NCBI GenBank assembly: GCA_964019165.1
Contig: OZ025277.1
Span: forward strand, 3,277,155 to 3,341,154
Origin: Mastigias papua
Lineage: Eukaryota; Cnidaria; Scyphozoa; Rhizostomeae; Mastigiidae
Reading direction: 5' to 3'
DNA: 64,000 nucleotides
A program made the position numbers and the translations under genes. The notes below the pieces were generated by a model that had not been told where the DNA came from, did no database searches, and was given only the letters and a program-made list of their open reading frames with translations. Of the stretch, positions 52,401 through 64,000 are shown in pieces; positions within the stretch are counted from its first letter, which is position 1, and each line of letters opens with the position of its first letter.

Positions 52401-55400
52401 GAAGACGCTTAATTTGCATAGTGAGATGGGCTAGGGTAGCCAGTTCCTTTTCCCGCCGTCTGTAACTCCCTGTGTTGCCACCAGGTACCCATTTGCTGCT
52501 GGGTGGATAGTGAGCGAGCATCCCAACTATGATTCGAGGTTTCGGCTCGTATCATCGATCTTTCGCTCAGCAGTCAAGCGCTCTGACTACTCTGCCACTC
52601 GCCCATTGAAAGGAAGTATTCAGAAGATTTAATCAGTTTTATATGTGTAGCAGCTGAACTTTGCGAGGTTTGACCAGTATTGGTGCAATCTCATTTTAGA
52701 TACGTCATTTGCAAATGGAAATTAGCTGACACTGGGGATATCCATGATTACATGTTTAATCTAAATCAACAAATCAATAAGATGAAAGGATCCAAGCAGG
52801 ATGTGAACGAGGTTTGTATCTCATTACTAAAGCGGAACTGTAGAATTAGATGGGTAAGGTTCGTATGCTGTAGATAGCATAAACTCGTTCATATTGCGTT
52901 AATCTTTGACGCAAGGAAGCACGCAGTCTTGAGATTCATTTCCAATTTTCTTCTTTATCCCACCGTTACATTGTTCCATGTGCAAACTACACCCTTTCAT
53001 ATATTTTCCTAATGCTGTTGGTTTTGTCTTCGTTTTGAATGTAGAAGTGCGGTTTTATACAGCTCTAACACTTGCTGTGGCTTAAAGTTTAGCTAAAGAG
53101 TAAAAGTTGACAAAGAGAAACAAGTGAAGATAACTTTACACACCTACACTGAGCACCTTCTTTTGCAATCTTCAATGCATTTCTGTCACATAATTATAAT
53201 TGATAGCTGAACTAAGGTTATTGCCTGTTTAGTGGCTATCTTGTGTGGAATTTGATTTTATTGGTCTTGTAAATTGTAATTTTGCATGTTTTGTTTGTTT
53301 TAGGTTGTCCCTATTGATTTATTAAGAGATGATGCTGGCTTTTTCGACTACATCTATACATCAAACAACTTGTAAGAAATGACATTGACTTACTCCTTTT
53401 GAAAATTTTGTTAATTCTGTTTATATGTGGAGGATATTCACAGTCAGCGATTTGATATCTGAAAACGGTCCTTCAGAACCGAAGAGAGCAAAAGGGATCA
53501 ATATATACGTTCAGAACAGATATGGAGATTCTAATAAGATTGTTCTTTTGGTTTGTAGAACATGTTTCGATAGTCTCAACGTAGTACTGGAGTGCTGAAT
53601 CAATCGAAACATGTCTTATAAACTGAAATCAATTGTCGTTTTTTTCAATTTTATCTCTGATTTATTATCACTAAGACCTGGGTCAAACGTCGCATTTTGG
53701 TCGGACCGAATTAAATAGATTCGGATACGACATTAGAGCGATGCTGGAGCGGTATTTGGTCAGGCATCGAATATAGCTGGTCGCATTCAATGTGAAGTTG
53801 CGCCATTCAAGCAATTCTACTAGTGCGAATTGCATCTTGAATGGAAATGCGGATGCTCACCAAGATGGAATAAATGCGAGCAATTTATACATTTGATTCA
53901 GCACATGCCACATTCCACGTCTGACCCCAGGTAGCTCTTGCGTCGCACTATGCGGCTAAACCCGTCGAATCTAATAATTTAGGTCGACCCAAATTGAAAC
54001 TGCCGTACTCAATGGAGTCAAACGTCACAATTTGGTCGAGTCGAATACAACTATTTCATTCGGCGCGACCAAAATGCGAAGTTTGCCCCAGCCTAAGGAA
54101 CTATGGTAGATATAAATCTCTCATAAACGATTTTCAATGGCCACTTTTGGAGGATTGACTTTAAGATTTGTATAATATCTTTTATTGATGCATGATGTAT
54201 GTTTAAAGGGCTATTATCTATTTCAAGGCCGTATTAGAGTATAAACCGGTGTTATAGTAATCCGTGTGTTATTTATTAGGACTTCGCATAAATTTGACAT
54301 CTCATAGGCGAATTGAAGCCGACAGTAGTATTGTAGTAGGCTATGTATCATGACAGCCATAGAGTCTTTGCATTAGGCTGGGTTGTTTGTAAGCAGACTC
54401 CCGGCCATTTACCCAACGGGCAAATGAAAAGTGGGGCTTAGTATAAACTTCTGTCGTTTTTTTAAGACTTATGTTGTTCAGCCAATACCAAAATATGCTT
54501 TATAAATTGGAAAATATTATTTATGCTCTGAAGATTATGTAATTTTTAACAGTCTTGGCCAAAGACAAGCTAAATCTTTACTAAAGTTGAAAATATTCGT
54601 TCAAAATACGTGAGTATTTTCAAAGTATTATTGTAACTATTGTGTAGAGATTGAATTTCACGGTTTTGCATTTTTGTCCATTGCCAAATTTTTGCAACTT
54701 GGTGATTTGAAGAGAGCTGCTCATCATGCAAGTGATTTAACAATATTTTCAGAGGGTTGTGAAAGGGCCTAGATATATTTTTTACACAAAAATCTCATTC
54801 AACGTTGAAGGGAATTTTCCATGGAGCCTTTTCCTTCAGACACCATCCTTCTGTTGCTACTTGGGATGAAGATATATAAAGCTCCAGATTTAAGTTATTT
54901 TTGATTTTTTATATAAGTTTTGTTGGTAATGCAAAAAGGTTGTTATGAGTAAGCTCTTTATTACATCATAGCATTAGCCATGCATAGACTGTTTTTTGCT
55001 TCGCTAGAGGATGTATTGTATTTTATTGGTAGATGCTTAAAAGGACGCTGGTGGACATAATCGATTGAGTTTTGTTTGTTTGTAGATCATTGACCCACCC
55101 GAATCAGGGGGATGTAAGAAAGTTATGCCTTGCACAATGGAAGGTTTGTATCATGGCACGCATTGAATGCCATGTTCTGTTTTCGATGAAAGCATAGGCA
55201 GTATTTCAACTTTGTAGTTTTGCCTTTAGGATTTATGTGTAACAATGTGAAAATTTATCTAAATCAAAAATTTTTCAAGGCCTCCAAATCTCCAGGGCAT
55301 CCATAAATCCTTACATAATAGCATTTGTTCAAAAGTTTTTGGATGTTAATGTTTATTAAATCGTTCCGTACCCTTTTGAATTCTGACAATTGCACACTCT

Positions 55401-58400
55401 CCCGCAGTATTCTATGATGCGACGCAATGTTTGCTTTGTGCAAAATGCTACCGTACGCGGAAGTTCTATAGGATACCTAATAAGGAGACAATGATTCTCG
55501 AATAATTAGTTCTAGCTTGCATCCTACAACATTGTTCCCAACTTCAACAATTTCAAAGTTCCATTTGTAGCTAGTCTTTCCTGCTTTCTCAAACTGACAA
55601 GATTTACGTGTCTTTTTTTTACATTAGGTACCAGATGAAGTGCGGGCAGCTGTAAACAGAACAAATCCTGACAATAGATTCATTTCTCTAATCAAGGTAA
55701 AAATATGCGCATTTGGTGAGATTGATAGTAACACTACTTGTTAATTTGAAAAATCTCACGTATATGTTTTGACCGAAAGTGTAGCCTTTTTATTATAGTA
55801 GTTATCAGTGTTTTTTGAAATTGGCAGTCTTACATTTATTTCATCATTAGGTTGATTTCAAATTTTTATTTCGGTCTCATTCTAGAATCTGACAATCAAT
55901 GTTGAGATGGAAGTGCTGACTGAAAGTGTAATTGATCGCTCATTGCAGAACATTCTAGATTTCAAGTGCACTGTTGCTGCTGGAACTCGAGTATTTCTTC
56001 TCAGTCTCGGGGTATTTGTTGCATTACTTCATTTTGCATTATTCCCCTATCTCGGGTGTAGATTTTATTAGAGAAAACGCAGCATTGCACATGCCTAGAG
56101 TTCCAGGCTGTATCTTAGAGCATATCTACGGAATATCTTCGGCGCATAGCGTCATGCTAGAGATATTTGAACTATGTTGCAAGCAACTGTGGCCTAATTC
56201 TATCGCGCAATGGTTAAATCACTGAAGTCACCACAACCAAGTATCAGTTTGTAAGCTTAATTTTTAACCCACCCCTCTTTCTGCTTATAATTCAAACCTT
56301 TTATATCTTTCTCAAGACATCTCGGTGCAGAAGAAGGCACACAAATCATGCTTGCGGTGCAGAAAATCTTGCAATCGAAGAATTTTCTGCGCACTCTGAA
56401 CGTCAGATTCGCCCTAGGTAGTGTTAAGAGCTTGAATAGGAGCGGCCAATGCATTTTTGTTACAATTTTGGAGCTATAACTCTATTTTTTTTATTTCTTT
56501 ATGGATGAAAGCCTAGGAAGTGTAGCTTTATAATGAACATCAAGATTAGAGTGACGACAAATATAGTTAACATTTTCCTTTGATTTTCTTTGATGACAAT
56601 TCCAGTTAGTTTAGGTAATTCCGTTTGTTGTATTTCCACACTACCATCATTGACACAACCAGACGTTTCGACCCAAGCTTGGGCCATCTTCAATACAGTT
56701 ATCATGCGCTGGATAAACATATTTGAAGGATCACAAAGATCATACTTTTAGAATCTATTTGATTTAACAACCATACTGCTTCTGAACAAATTTTGAGATA
56801 CTTGTACATTTTAAGCATAATTGTTTCTTTTACCAAATTATTCCAGCGATTTCATATTTTCAAATGGGAACCAAAGAATCCCTTCAATGGCCCAAACTGG
56901 ACTAGAATCGATGATCCAAATTTTGAGCTACCGAGAGACACGCTTCTAGAAGCAGAGATTGTTGAAGAGTTTAGAGGCGAGGTAATTGATATAAATTTTT
57001 TCGTTATGGTTTTCTTTACATAATCAATGCCAATTATTGCTGGAAGTTGGCTTCGCTTTGGATGTTTTCATTGTTTATGGCGTCCACATCCGCTGAAACG
57101 TAGTATTTTTTTTTATAATTCAAAGACTGAATTACAACTATAAACTTATATTACAGTGGCGTAGAACGAGTAAACATTCTATAGAAAGTTAGTAGTTCAC
57201 GACCACGCCACTGTACAATACGATTTACATGACGAAACCACAGGAGGTGTGATCTAGCACATCTCTCCTGCAGCCAACATGGACAATGAACACTACAAAT
57301 TAACATATAACTATCAACAGTGCCATTCCTATTCCAAAATGGATCCTACACTCAAGAAACTCATTATGCAATTGAATTGACACCCAGACACCTCCAGGCA
57401 CTTAATTGAATATAAATATATATGCCACGATGGACATTTATATGACCCCTATTGGAATAAGTTCGGCACAGGAAAAAAAATAATGAATAAACAAACAGAT
57501 ACACTGAAATAAAATGAAATAGATAGACATAAATGGCTGCAACTAAATAAATCTGTTAGTAGAGTATTTTCTATTGATAAAAAAAATGAAAAATCGAACG
57601 GATTCAACAGCCTATTTCGAAAGCCGTATTATGGAGAACAAAGAGACGGAACTTCAGGTATAATGTGCTCATGGATGGCTATAAGGTAAGGAAAATTGAG
57701 AAAGAAATGGGCCAAGGCTCTGCGGTGCTGCCTTGTAAGGTAGAGGTAAAGGTTATTCCCATATACGATTCCATACGTTGAGGACACTTATCTTGAGCCA
57801 CTAATATAGGTAGGGTGGCCGTCCGTTTATCAGATCGTATGAGGTAGGGTGGCCGTCTTTAACTTCCCCAGTGTTGCCACCAAGTACCCATTTGCTGCTG
57901 GGTGAACAGTGAGCAAGCATCCCAATTATGATCCTAGGATTCGGCTCGAACCATCGACGTTTTGCTCAGTAGCCAAGCGCTCTAACCACTTGGCCACTGG
58001 CTCATCTGCTGCCTTGTAAGAATGCTTTTCTTCCTAGCAGATAAACGTTCCTTTCACGCCACGACTATCGTTTTCTCGTATATTCCATATAGTTGCTGAT
58101 CTGCAGCTGACGCCTCTTTTCCGTAGCGACCCAAAGACCCTTTCCATGACGATAAGGTAGTTTTTCTTTTATACTCGAGCAAAATTCACAATACGAAAAA
58201 TTCAGTTATGACCAAGACATTTAGCACATTATAGCAAATAATGCGCAGGGACGTCAAGAGGTGGTAGGGGATATGGGACAAATTGCTCCGGCGAGAGGAC
58301 CATGTAAAATGTGCGAATGATTCCGGACGATTGCAATACTCAGATTCGTAGTGAATTCTTCAGCGACCTCGTTGTTTTCTTTAGTCCCGCGTCTCATATG

Positions 58401-59735
58401 AGCTCTCTGTAGGACTGCTATTACTCAAAAGCCACAATACATTTATGTGCAATACAATATTTTGGTGAATGTACAATTTCTAGTTCGAGTATTTGACAAA
58501 AAGCAATCTTCTTTCAGGGTAGAGGACAAAGGCGGTTGCAAGCTGTTCATATAGTCGATGCAATATACCTTGGTGGGGACTTCATTGGTGATAAACCATT
58601 GAAAGACAGGTACTTGTGAATAGAGACTAATTGCTTAATAACACATTGTCTTAATAGTCAATAGAGGACGTATAGCCAGATTTCCATATAGTCGTTACAA
58701 TCGTTTGGATCACTTTAAACGACTTCAGTGATTCATACGAAACATGCACGAATGATCCTGGTGATCGCTGGGATAGAACAATGTCTTATCCTAATGATCA
58801 TAGAAGTTGCGATCGCTAGGATCATTCACAGCGATCCAAACGATTATATGGAAACCAGACTTTACTAAATGAGAAAGGAATTTTTCATTGCATAGCATCA
58901 ACTATAGACAAGGACCTTACTCTTAGGTCCCGAATGAAGAAGTCTTCCCGTATCTTGTTTGAAAAAATCCCCCAGAACTTCCTTGCTCCAGACTCCCCCT
59001 TTTTGTTATTGTGTGTTTATGATTCGATCGAGTATTAAGTAACGTTAGAGGTCGTGCTTTTCATTTTGTTTACAGTTGAAATGAGTTATGAAACTCATCT
59101 ATAGCTGTTATAATTGGAGGAGTTTTCCACCCACCCCAGTTATTCCAGCCCCCGTTTATTAGGATTTAGGAAATTTCCAACCCCCACCGTTCTGGACTCA
59201 AGAGCGCCATTCCATACCTTGAGTTGCATTTGTGGACATTGTTTTAAGGCTGTTTAATTGGCACTTTGTCGGAAGTTGTTGGAGGCAACCCTTTTTGCAC
59301 CAATCAATAAAATAAAGGCATTGTTGGTAACTGATTGTTCCTAATAGTTTTTCATGGGTATTCAGAGGTATTTTTACAGCTGGATGTCCTTATGTGATAG
59401 CAGTTTTTGCGACTTCTGCAGGTGCTAAAGCTAACAAAGCTTCCTCAGAGTTCTATACTATCAGACTGATATTATAGAACGTTTCCATTTTATTGTGCAA
59501 AGTATAAGCCCTGCAATTGATTACAGCAATTATGTTTTATTTATTATTGTTTTGAATAGTCAGTTATTGTTTGATTAACGTTTTATGCAAAACCAGTTAA
59601 ACATGATTCTTTTAGAAAAACATGCCTAAAATATCTTGTTTGTGTTTATCTAGGATCATTTCCATAGAGCTATTTGTTAAAGCCCTGGCAAAGCCGTCAA
59701 GACCGAGTATGACCTCTCTCAGGCATGCAACTTAG
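43444..59735 (+). CDS. CMTR1: CMTR1, cap-specific mRNA 2'-O-methyltransferase 1, 18 exons, C-terminus short or incomplete
   Basis: Nuclear enzyme that 2'-O-methylates the first transcribed nucleotide of capped mRNA (cap-1), using SAM. Exons: 43444-43600, 44899-45050, 45966-46127, 46679-46768, 47212-47283, 48596-48890, 49672-49743, 50341-50459, 51334-51430, 51867-51999, 52700-52811, 53304-53371, 55086-55143, 55628-55696, 55886-56011, 56847-56981, 58518-58609, 59654-59735; all in frame, 696 residues. G-patch at about 97-145 ([15 protein letters not shown]). RrmJ/FtsJ fold: RAAMKM with catalytic K247, SAM loop CAGPGGFSE (283-291), MADGG with D372, and GGHFVCK with K412. A guanylyltransferase-like region begins ([15 protein letters not shown]). 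The last exon reads [14 protein letters not shown], stop. Human CMTR1 continues about 150 residues to a WW domain that I do not find before 64000. A GC donor after CTCAG at 59721 could hide further exons. Confidence 0.93.
44440..44640 (+). repeat. Dispersed repeat copy in CMTR1 intron 1
   Basis: Aligns over about 200 bp with 49075-49262. Shared blocks are GAATATTCTTTTAGCATACTG, AATAATGACC..AGGTGA, AATATATA.CCT, and GATTGGC..TATG.TTGGCCAATG. Clear terminal repeats are not visible at this copy. Confidence 0.6.
45431..45651. mobile_element. 221-bp MITE with CAGGCCTCTCTG ends
   Basis: Left end CAGGCCTCTCTGTAAGGA and right end CTTAAGCAGAGAGGCCTG form terminal inverted repeats. The body aligns with 46327-46520, and the right end resembles that of the element at 14838-15050 (GCACTTGTGC then GGCCTG). 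Non-coding, in CMTR1 intron 2. Confidence 0.75.
46327..46520 (+). mobile_element. Second, diverged copy of the CAGGCCT MITE
   Basis: TAGGCCTCTCTTTAAGGA is followed by blocks shared with 45431-45651: GCACACCT..TGGTGAAAT, ATTGTCAAGG-type, GATCTGGCT.ATGTTCA.GAATG and AATGAAA..TGTAC. The right terminal repeat has decayed. Lies in CMTR1 intron 3. Confidence 0.65.
48897..49399. mobile_element. About 500-bp Tc1/mariner-like MITE in CMTR1 intron 6
   Basis: Left end TACCGTAAGCCCTTGAATTG; right end AATTCGAGGATGTACGGTA is its inverted partner. TA at both edges is the likely target duplication. Inside lie a C-rich/G-rich subterminal block and the repeat also seen at 44440-44640 and in the hairpin at 312-391. 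No protein frame. The element starts directly after the exon 6 donor hexamer. Confidence 0.7.
52346..52605 (-). mobile_element. tRNA-derived SINE, copy B
   Basis: Minus-strand copy of the SINE at 38414, with tRNA head at the right end (GTGGCAGAGTAGTCAGAGCG when reversed). Flanked by TTGAAAGGAATTA (52333-52345) and TTGAAAGGAAGTA (52606-52618), a target duplication. It ends only 94 bp before CMTR1 exon 11. Confidence 0.9.
53678..54091. mobile_element. 414-bp MITE with long CTGGG terminal repeats
   Basis: About 41-bp inverted ends, roughly 36 matching: left CTGGGTCAAACGTCGCATTT, right AAATGCGAAGTTTGCCCCAG. CTAAG occurs 2 bp outside the left end and 1 bp outside the right end, a possible target duplication. 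Part of the left-end sequence recurs in direct orientation near 54017. Non-coding, CMTR1 intron 12. Confidence 0.8.
56661..56695 (-). repeat. TE-type box: TTGAAGA, palindromic stem, GAAACGTC
   Basis: Read on the minus strand, TTGAAGA is followed by a stem with palindrome CCAAGCTTGG and then TCGAAACGTC. The order resembles the core strings in the hairpin at 29438 and motifs common in animal retroelement remnants. Lies in CMTR1 intron 15. Confidence 0.4.
57162..57215. repeat. 54-bp foldback with CAGTGGCG ends
   Basis: TACAGTGGCGT and ACGCCACTGTA bracket 54 bp. CAGTGGCG is a common hAT-type terminus; the unit is too small to be more than an internally deleted remnant. CMTR1 intron 16. Confidence 0.6.
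57740..58006 (-). mobile_element. tRNA-derived SINE, copy C
   Basis: Minus-strand copy with the best-preserved head: reversed A-box TGGCCAAGTGGTTAGAGCG and B-box GGTTCGAGCCG. The GGCCACCCTACCTCA block is duplicated inside. Flanked by TGCTGCCTTGTAAG on both sides (57726-57739 and 58007-58020), a perfect 14-bp target duplication. CMTR1 intron 16. Confidence 0.93.
58676..58860. mobile_element. About 185-bp palindromic MITE
   Basis: Left CCAGATTTCCATATAGTCG faces right CGATTATATGGAAACCAG. Inside, ATCGTTTGGATC and GATCCAAACGAT also pair, as do GATCCTGGTGATCGC-type blocks, so most of the element folds on itself. CMTR1 intron 17. Confidence 0.75.
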
Positions 59736-61291
<1,556 letters not shown>

Positions 61292-62812
61292 TTAATTTCT
61301 GACTTCTCTTTCCCATGCAAAGCGATTGATATTTATCGAGTTGTCAACTTCAGTAAATACTGTTGCAGTTGTCTCTCTTTCCTTCTCTGGATCGACTTTT
61401 CTTTTCCATGCGAAGATTACTGTGTTGAAAATAAAAATCAAAATTTCGGTTACAGAGAATATCGATGCACCAATCCAGAGGCCAAACTGTCCTCCTATTT
61501 GACTCAAAAGACTCGTAAATGTACTTCTTGGTTTCTCCCTTATACTGTCATAGCCTAACTCATCGAAAAATACTCTCAAGGAGACCAAACTTTGGTACAA
61601 CTGTTCTTTTGTCATATCCTTGCGATTTGTAAAATTACTTACAAGCTTGCGGTAGTACTCCGCAGCGGACGGATGAGGCCATTGCGCGTATGTTGTCTTT
61701 GTTAGGATTTTTTCTTCAAAACATGCTGGCTGGCAGCTACACCCCTGTATTTTGCTTGCGGTGCCTTCTGAAAAGACGGTTCTGATACATCCGTACATTT
61801 CAGTAGTACTATAGTTCTTTTCTCGTGATATCTTCAAGCTTTTCGCATATTCTTTTGGTCTGTGGTACTCGTAGGCACTCTCATGATACCCACACGTTTC
61901 TAACAGGTACTTTAAAATACAGCTATACTGGCAGTTTTGCACGGTGTATCGTCCCGGGTATATAAGGAATGCCCCCTTTCCATCGGTACAGTTCGATTTA
62001 TAGGGGCTTTTCAAACGCGAAAATGCCAGCTTTCTTATTGATATTTGTGATTCAAAGCCCAATGGCAGCAATATTCCTTCTGTGTATGGATTCGGGTAGA
62101 TATCTTGAGGATGAATCATAACAATTACTCCGGCCCCGTTGTCATTTAACAACGGTAGTTTGTCCCATTCATCTATGTATAATTTCATATTTAGTGCAAA
62201 GGCGTACCCCGGCGCAATTTGAATGTATGTTTTGTTGAGGTTGAATGTCTTGCAGAATCCTGACGTCGAGGAAAAGAAATAGTCGTGAAAGTCTCGAGAA
62301 TAATTGCAGGCTGATCTTAGCGAGAACTTGCACCAGTCTTCAAAGTTCCAATAGAGAGCATCTGGTGTTGCACTCAGTTGCCGAATCACTGTACTGTTTA
62401 TGTATGCCTTGGCAAATTCCTTGGCAACTTCTGATCCCGTAGGTGGTATTATCTCCCCGACGTTCAGACTGTGTGTTATCGTTGAATCGATTAGTCTCTT
62501 CATGAGTTCTGTTAGATTATCTGCTTTACTTCTGAATGCGCTCAACTTGAAGTTATTTGCATGGCATATTGTAACGCTAGGGAATATCATGCTACCCTCT
62601 GTTACCTTTTCCATCTCTGTAAAATAGACGTGTGAGAAATGCTCTTTTAGGGTCATCGTTGTTAGTGCGATCACCGAAGCGAAAAGTGCTGTTACCACTA
62701 TCCCCCATGCAACTCTCCGCAACAAACCATCAGAATGACCTATCCGATACAAGCCATGCATTGTTGAGATCTCTGAAAATCGCTTGAAAGTCAGTGGCTC
62801 AATACCATCCAT
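61292..62812 (-). CDS. DEG/ENaC (ASIC-like) sodium channel subunit, intronless
   Basis: A 506-residue subunit of a trimeric, amiloride-sensitive sodium channel in the plasma membrane; gating by peptide, protons or force cannot be told from sequence. In order: N-terminal gating motif HG at 19-20; TM1 at about 32-52 (VAWGIVVTALFASVIALTTM); the post-TM1 signature FPSVTIC (77-83) with N-N-F; a large extracellular domain with many cysteines (CKTFNL, SNCTDG, NCQYSCILKYLLETCGYHES, QGCSCQPACFEE) and several N-glycosylation sequons; TM2 at about 441-469 (GLWIGASIFSVTEILIFIFN) with selectivity-filter triad GAS at 448-450. A short, charged, 37-residue cytoplasmic tail follows. Length is typical for ASIC/HyNaC/FaNaC-type subunits. 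All key motifs are intact and there is no intron. Confidence 0.96.
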   Translation of the reverse strand: MDGIEPLTFKRFSEISTMHGLYRIGHSDGLLRRVAWGIVVTALFASVIALTTMTLKEHFSHVYFTEMEKVTEGSMIFPSVTICHANNFKLSAFRSKADNLTELMKRLIDSTITHSLNVGEIIPPTGSEVAKEFAKAYINSTVIRQLSATPDALYWNFEDWCKFSLRSACNYSRDFHDYFFSSTSGFCKTFNLNKTYIQIAPGYAFALNMKLYIDEWDKLPLLNDNGAGVIVMIHPQDIYPNPYTEGILLPLGFESQISIRKLAFSRLKSPYKSNCTDGKGAFLIYPGRYTVQNCQYSCILKYLLETCGYHESAYEYHRPKEYAKSLKISREKNYSTTEMYGCIRTVFSEGTASKIQGCSCQPACFEEKILTKTTYAQWPHPSAAEYYRKLVSNFTNRKDMTKEQLYQSLVSLRVFFDELGYDSIREKPRSTFTSLLSQIGGQFGLWIGASIFSVTEILIFIFNTVIFAWKRKVDPEKERETTATVFTEVDNSININRFAWEREVRN

Positions 62813-64000
62813 AGTTCTTGCAGATATTCAGTAGTCTTCAAATCCTTCAAGGCCCTCTACACAGTTGAAATCTTCAATTTGTTCATAATTTTTCAAATCT
62901 GCAGTTGTTTACCTTTTTTGGAATAAGCTTCAGGTTCTCTTATGCAGCATCTTTTCATCTAGTTCATGCTTGCAGTATTTGTTTAGTATATTCCTGGGTC
63001 TTTCTCACTTTTGATGAGCTAAACCTTATCCGTCGTTAATAATTGATTATTGTGGCCACTGAACGGGTTCAGAGTTGCACGTATTCGACAATCGAATTGT
63101 TATTTACATAGAACATAGTACTTTTGCCAGCAATTTATCTTTTCGATTGTTTATCGTCCTTGCTAGGAGACTATTTCGTTTCACTTCCCGCAGCAGGTTC
63201 TGTTTCATTTCATTCATAAACACCCTTTCATCAATTTCACTCGCTCACAAAATCTTGCCAGTTCTGTTGTGTCTACTGCTTCTGTTGGTAGGTACATTAG
63301 CAGACAATACCTCTCCTGCGCTTTTGGGTAATTATTGGGTTGGCCCAGTGAGACAAAACGATCTTTGAAACTGAACAAATGCTTTTGTATGCGTTGGCAG
63401 ATGTTCTTTTTAATTGAATCTTTTTTGATATTCACTTAGGAGCATGTATACGTCATAATGTGTTTTAGATCTCAGTGTAGGTGTAGCTTTGTTTGAATCA
63501 TTGTTAAGAAGTTTCCAATTATGTTTTTGTTTCTGTGTTCTCCTCTAAAGGTTACAGCACAAAAAGTACGATAAAATTAGTCTAATCCACTTAACAAAAC
63601 AAACAGCAAATATCATTGGGCAATTTTTGTCGCTGATCAATTATTGATAGCTATGCAAGGAGAGTTTTCTCCGATAAGAGATGCCTTCTGTATATGTATG
63701 TATTTGCAATAACCCGCCATATGATGATCACATTGATGGGAAACTCGGAGTTATAGGATTTATGGTTTCTAACATACTTTTAGTGCTTTTATATTGAAAT
63801 TGATATTTTCACTCTATGGTTTACATATCGAGCACTCTTGAATACTGGTCCGCTACATATCATTATTATCATAATTATGCATATATTGCTGTGTATTTGT
63901 GTGTGCATTTTGACTTCAATACTCTGGCAGACCAAGGTCGAATCGCTTAGAAGATGAAGTTCTTCCTTGAAATCTTATAATATAGGTATATAAATATATA
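62813..64000. other. Upstream of the DEG/ENaC gene; nothing supported
   Basis: Should contain the promoter and 5' UTR of the channel gene (minus strand). Short open frames around 63075-63435 on both strands lack start, splice or family support. Confidence 0.5.

Overview
The window is nuclear DNA from an animal. It is AT-rich and carries intron-dense genes with GT-AG splice sites. It has long AT and CA/GT microsatellites, many short inverted-repeat elements and a tRNA-derived SINE family. The gene set (cyclin Y, STRIP of STRIPAK, DZANK1, CMTR1, a DEG/ENaC channel, a group-A-like bHLH factor) is metazoan. Base composition and repeat style would fit a cnidarian or another marine invertebrate, but I cannot fix the lineage from sequence alone.

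Layout. 1-9.7 kb: the 3' nine exons of a cyclin Y gene (+), whose N-terminal exons lie left of the window. 12.1-27.5 kb: a complete 23-exon STRIP1/2 gene (+) encoding 775 residues. 27.5-34.3 kb: gene-poor, with a head-to-head pair of tRNA-like repeats, a hammerhead-like hairpin and a mariner-like MITE. 34.3-35.0 kb: an intronless bHLH gene (-). 35.5-39.1 kb: a spliced gene (+) for a roughly 209-residue protein I do not recognise, head-to-head with the bHLH gene. 40.2-42.6 kb: intronless DZANK1 (-). 43.4-59.7 kb: CMTR1 (+), 18 exons, sharing an 843-bp divergent intergenic region with DZANK1; its C-terminal end is not found. 61.3-62.8 kb: an intronless DEG/ENaC channel (-). The last 1.2 kb holds no gene I can support.

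The genes do not form one pathway. Cyclin Y partners CDK14/16-type kinases at membranes. STRIP is the scaffold of the STRIPAK phosphatase-kinase complex. CMTR1 makes the cap-1 2'-O-methyl mark on mRNA. DZANK1 is a ciliary transport protein. The DEG/ENaC protein is a sodium channel subunit. The bHLH protein is a developmental transcription factor. All three minus-strand genes are intronless, while the plus-strand genes are cut into 4 to 23 exons.

Exon boundaries were set by hand from GT-AG sites, reading-frame continuity and remembered family sequence. Every junction listed keeps frame. The mobile elements were found as inverted repeats or as copies inside this window, so family assignments are inference.
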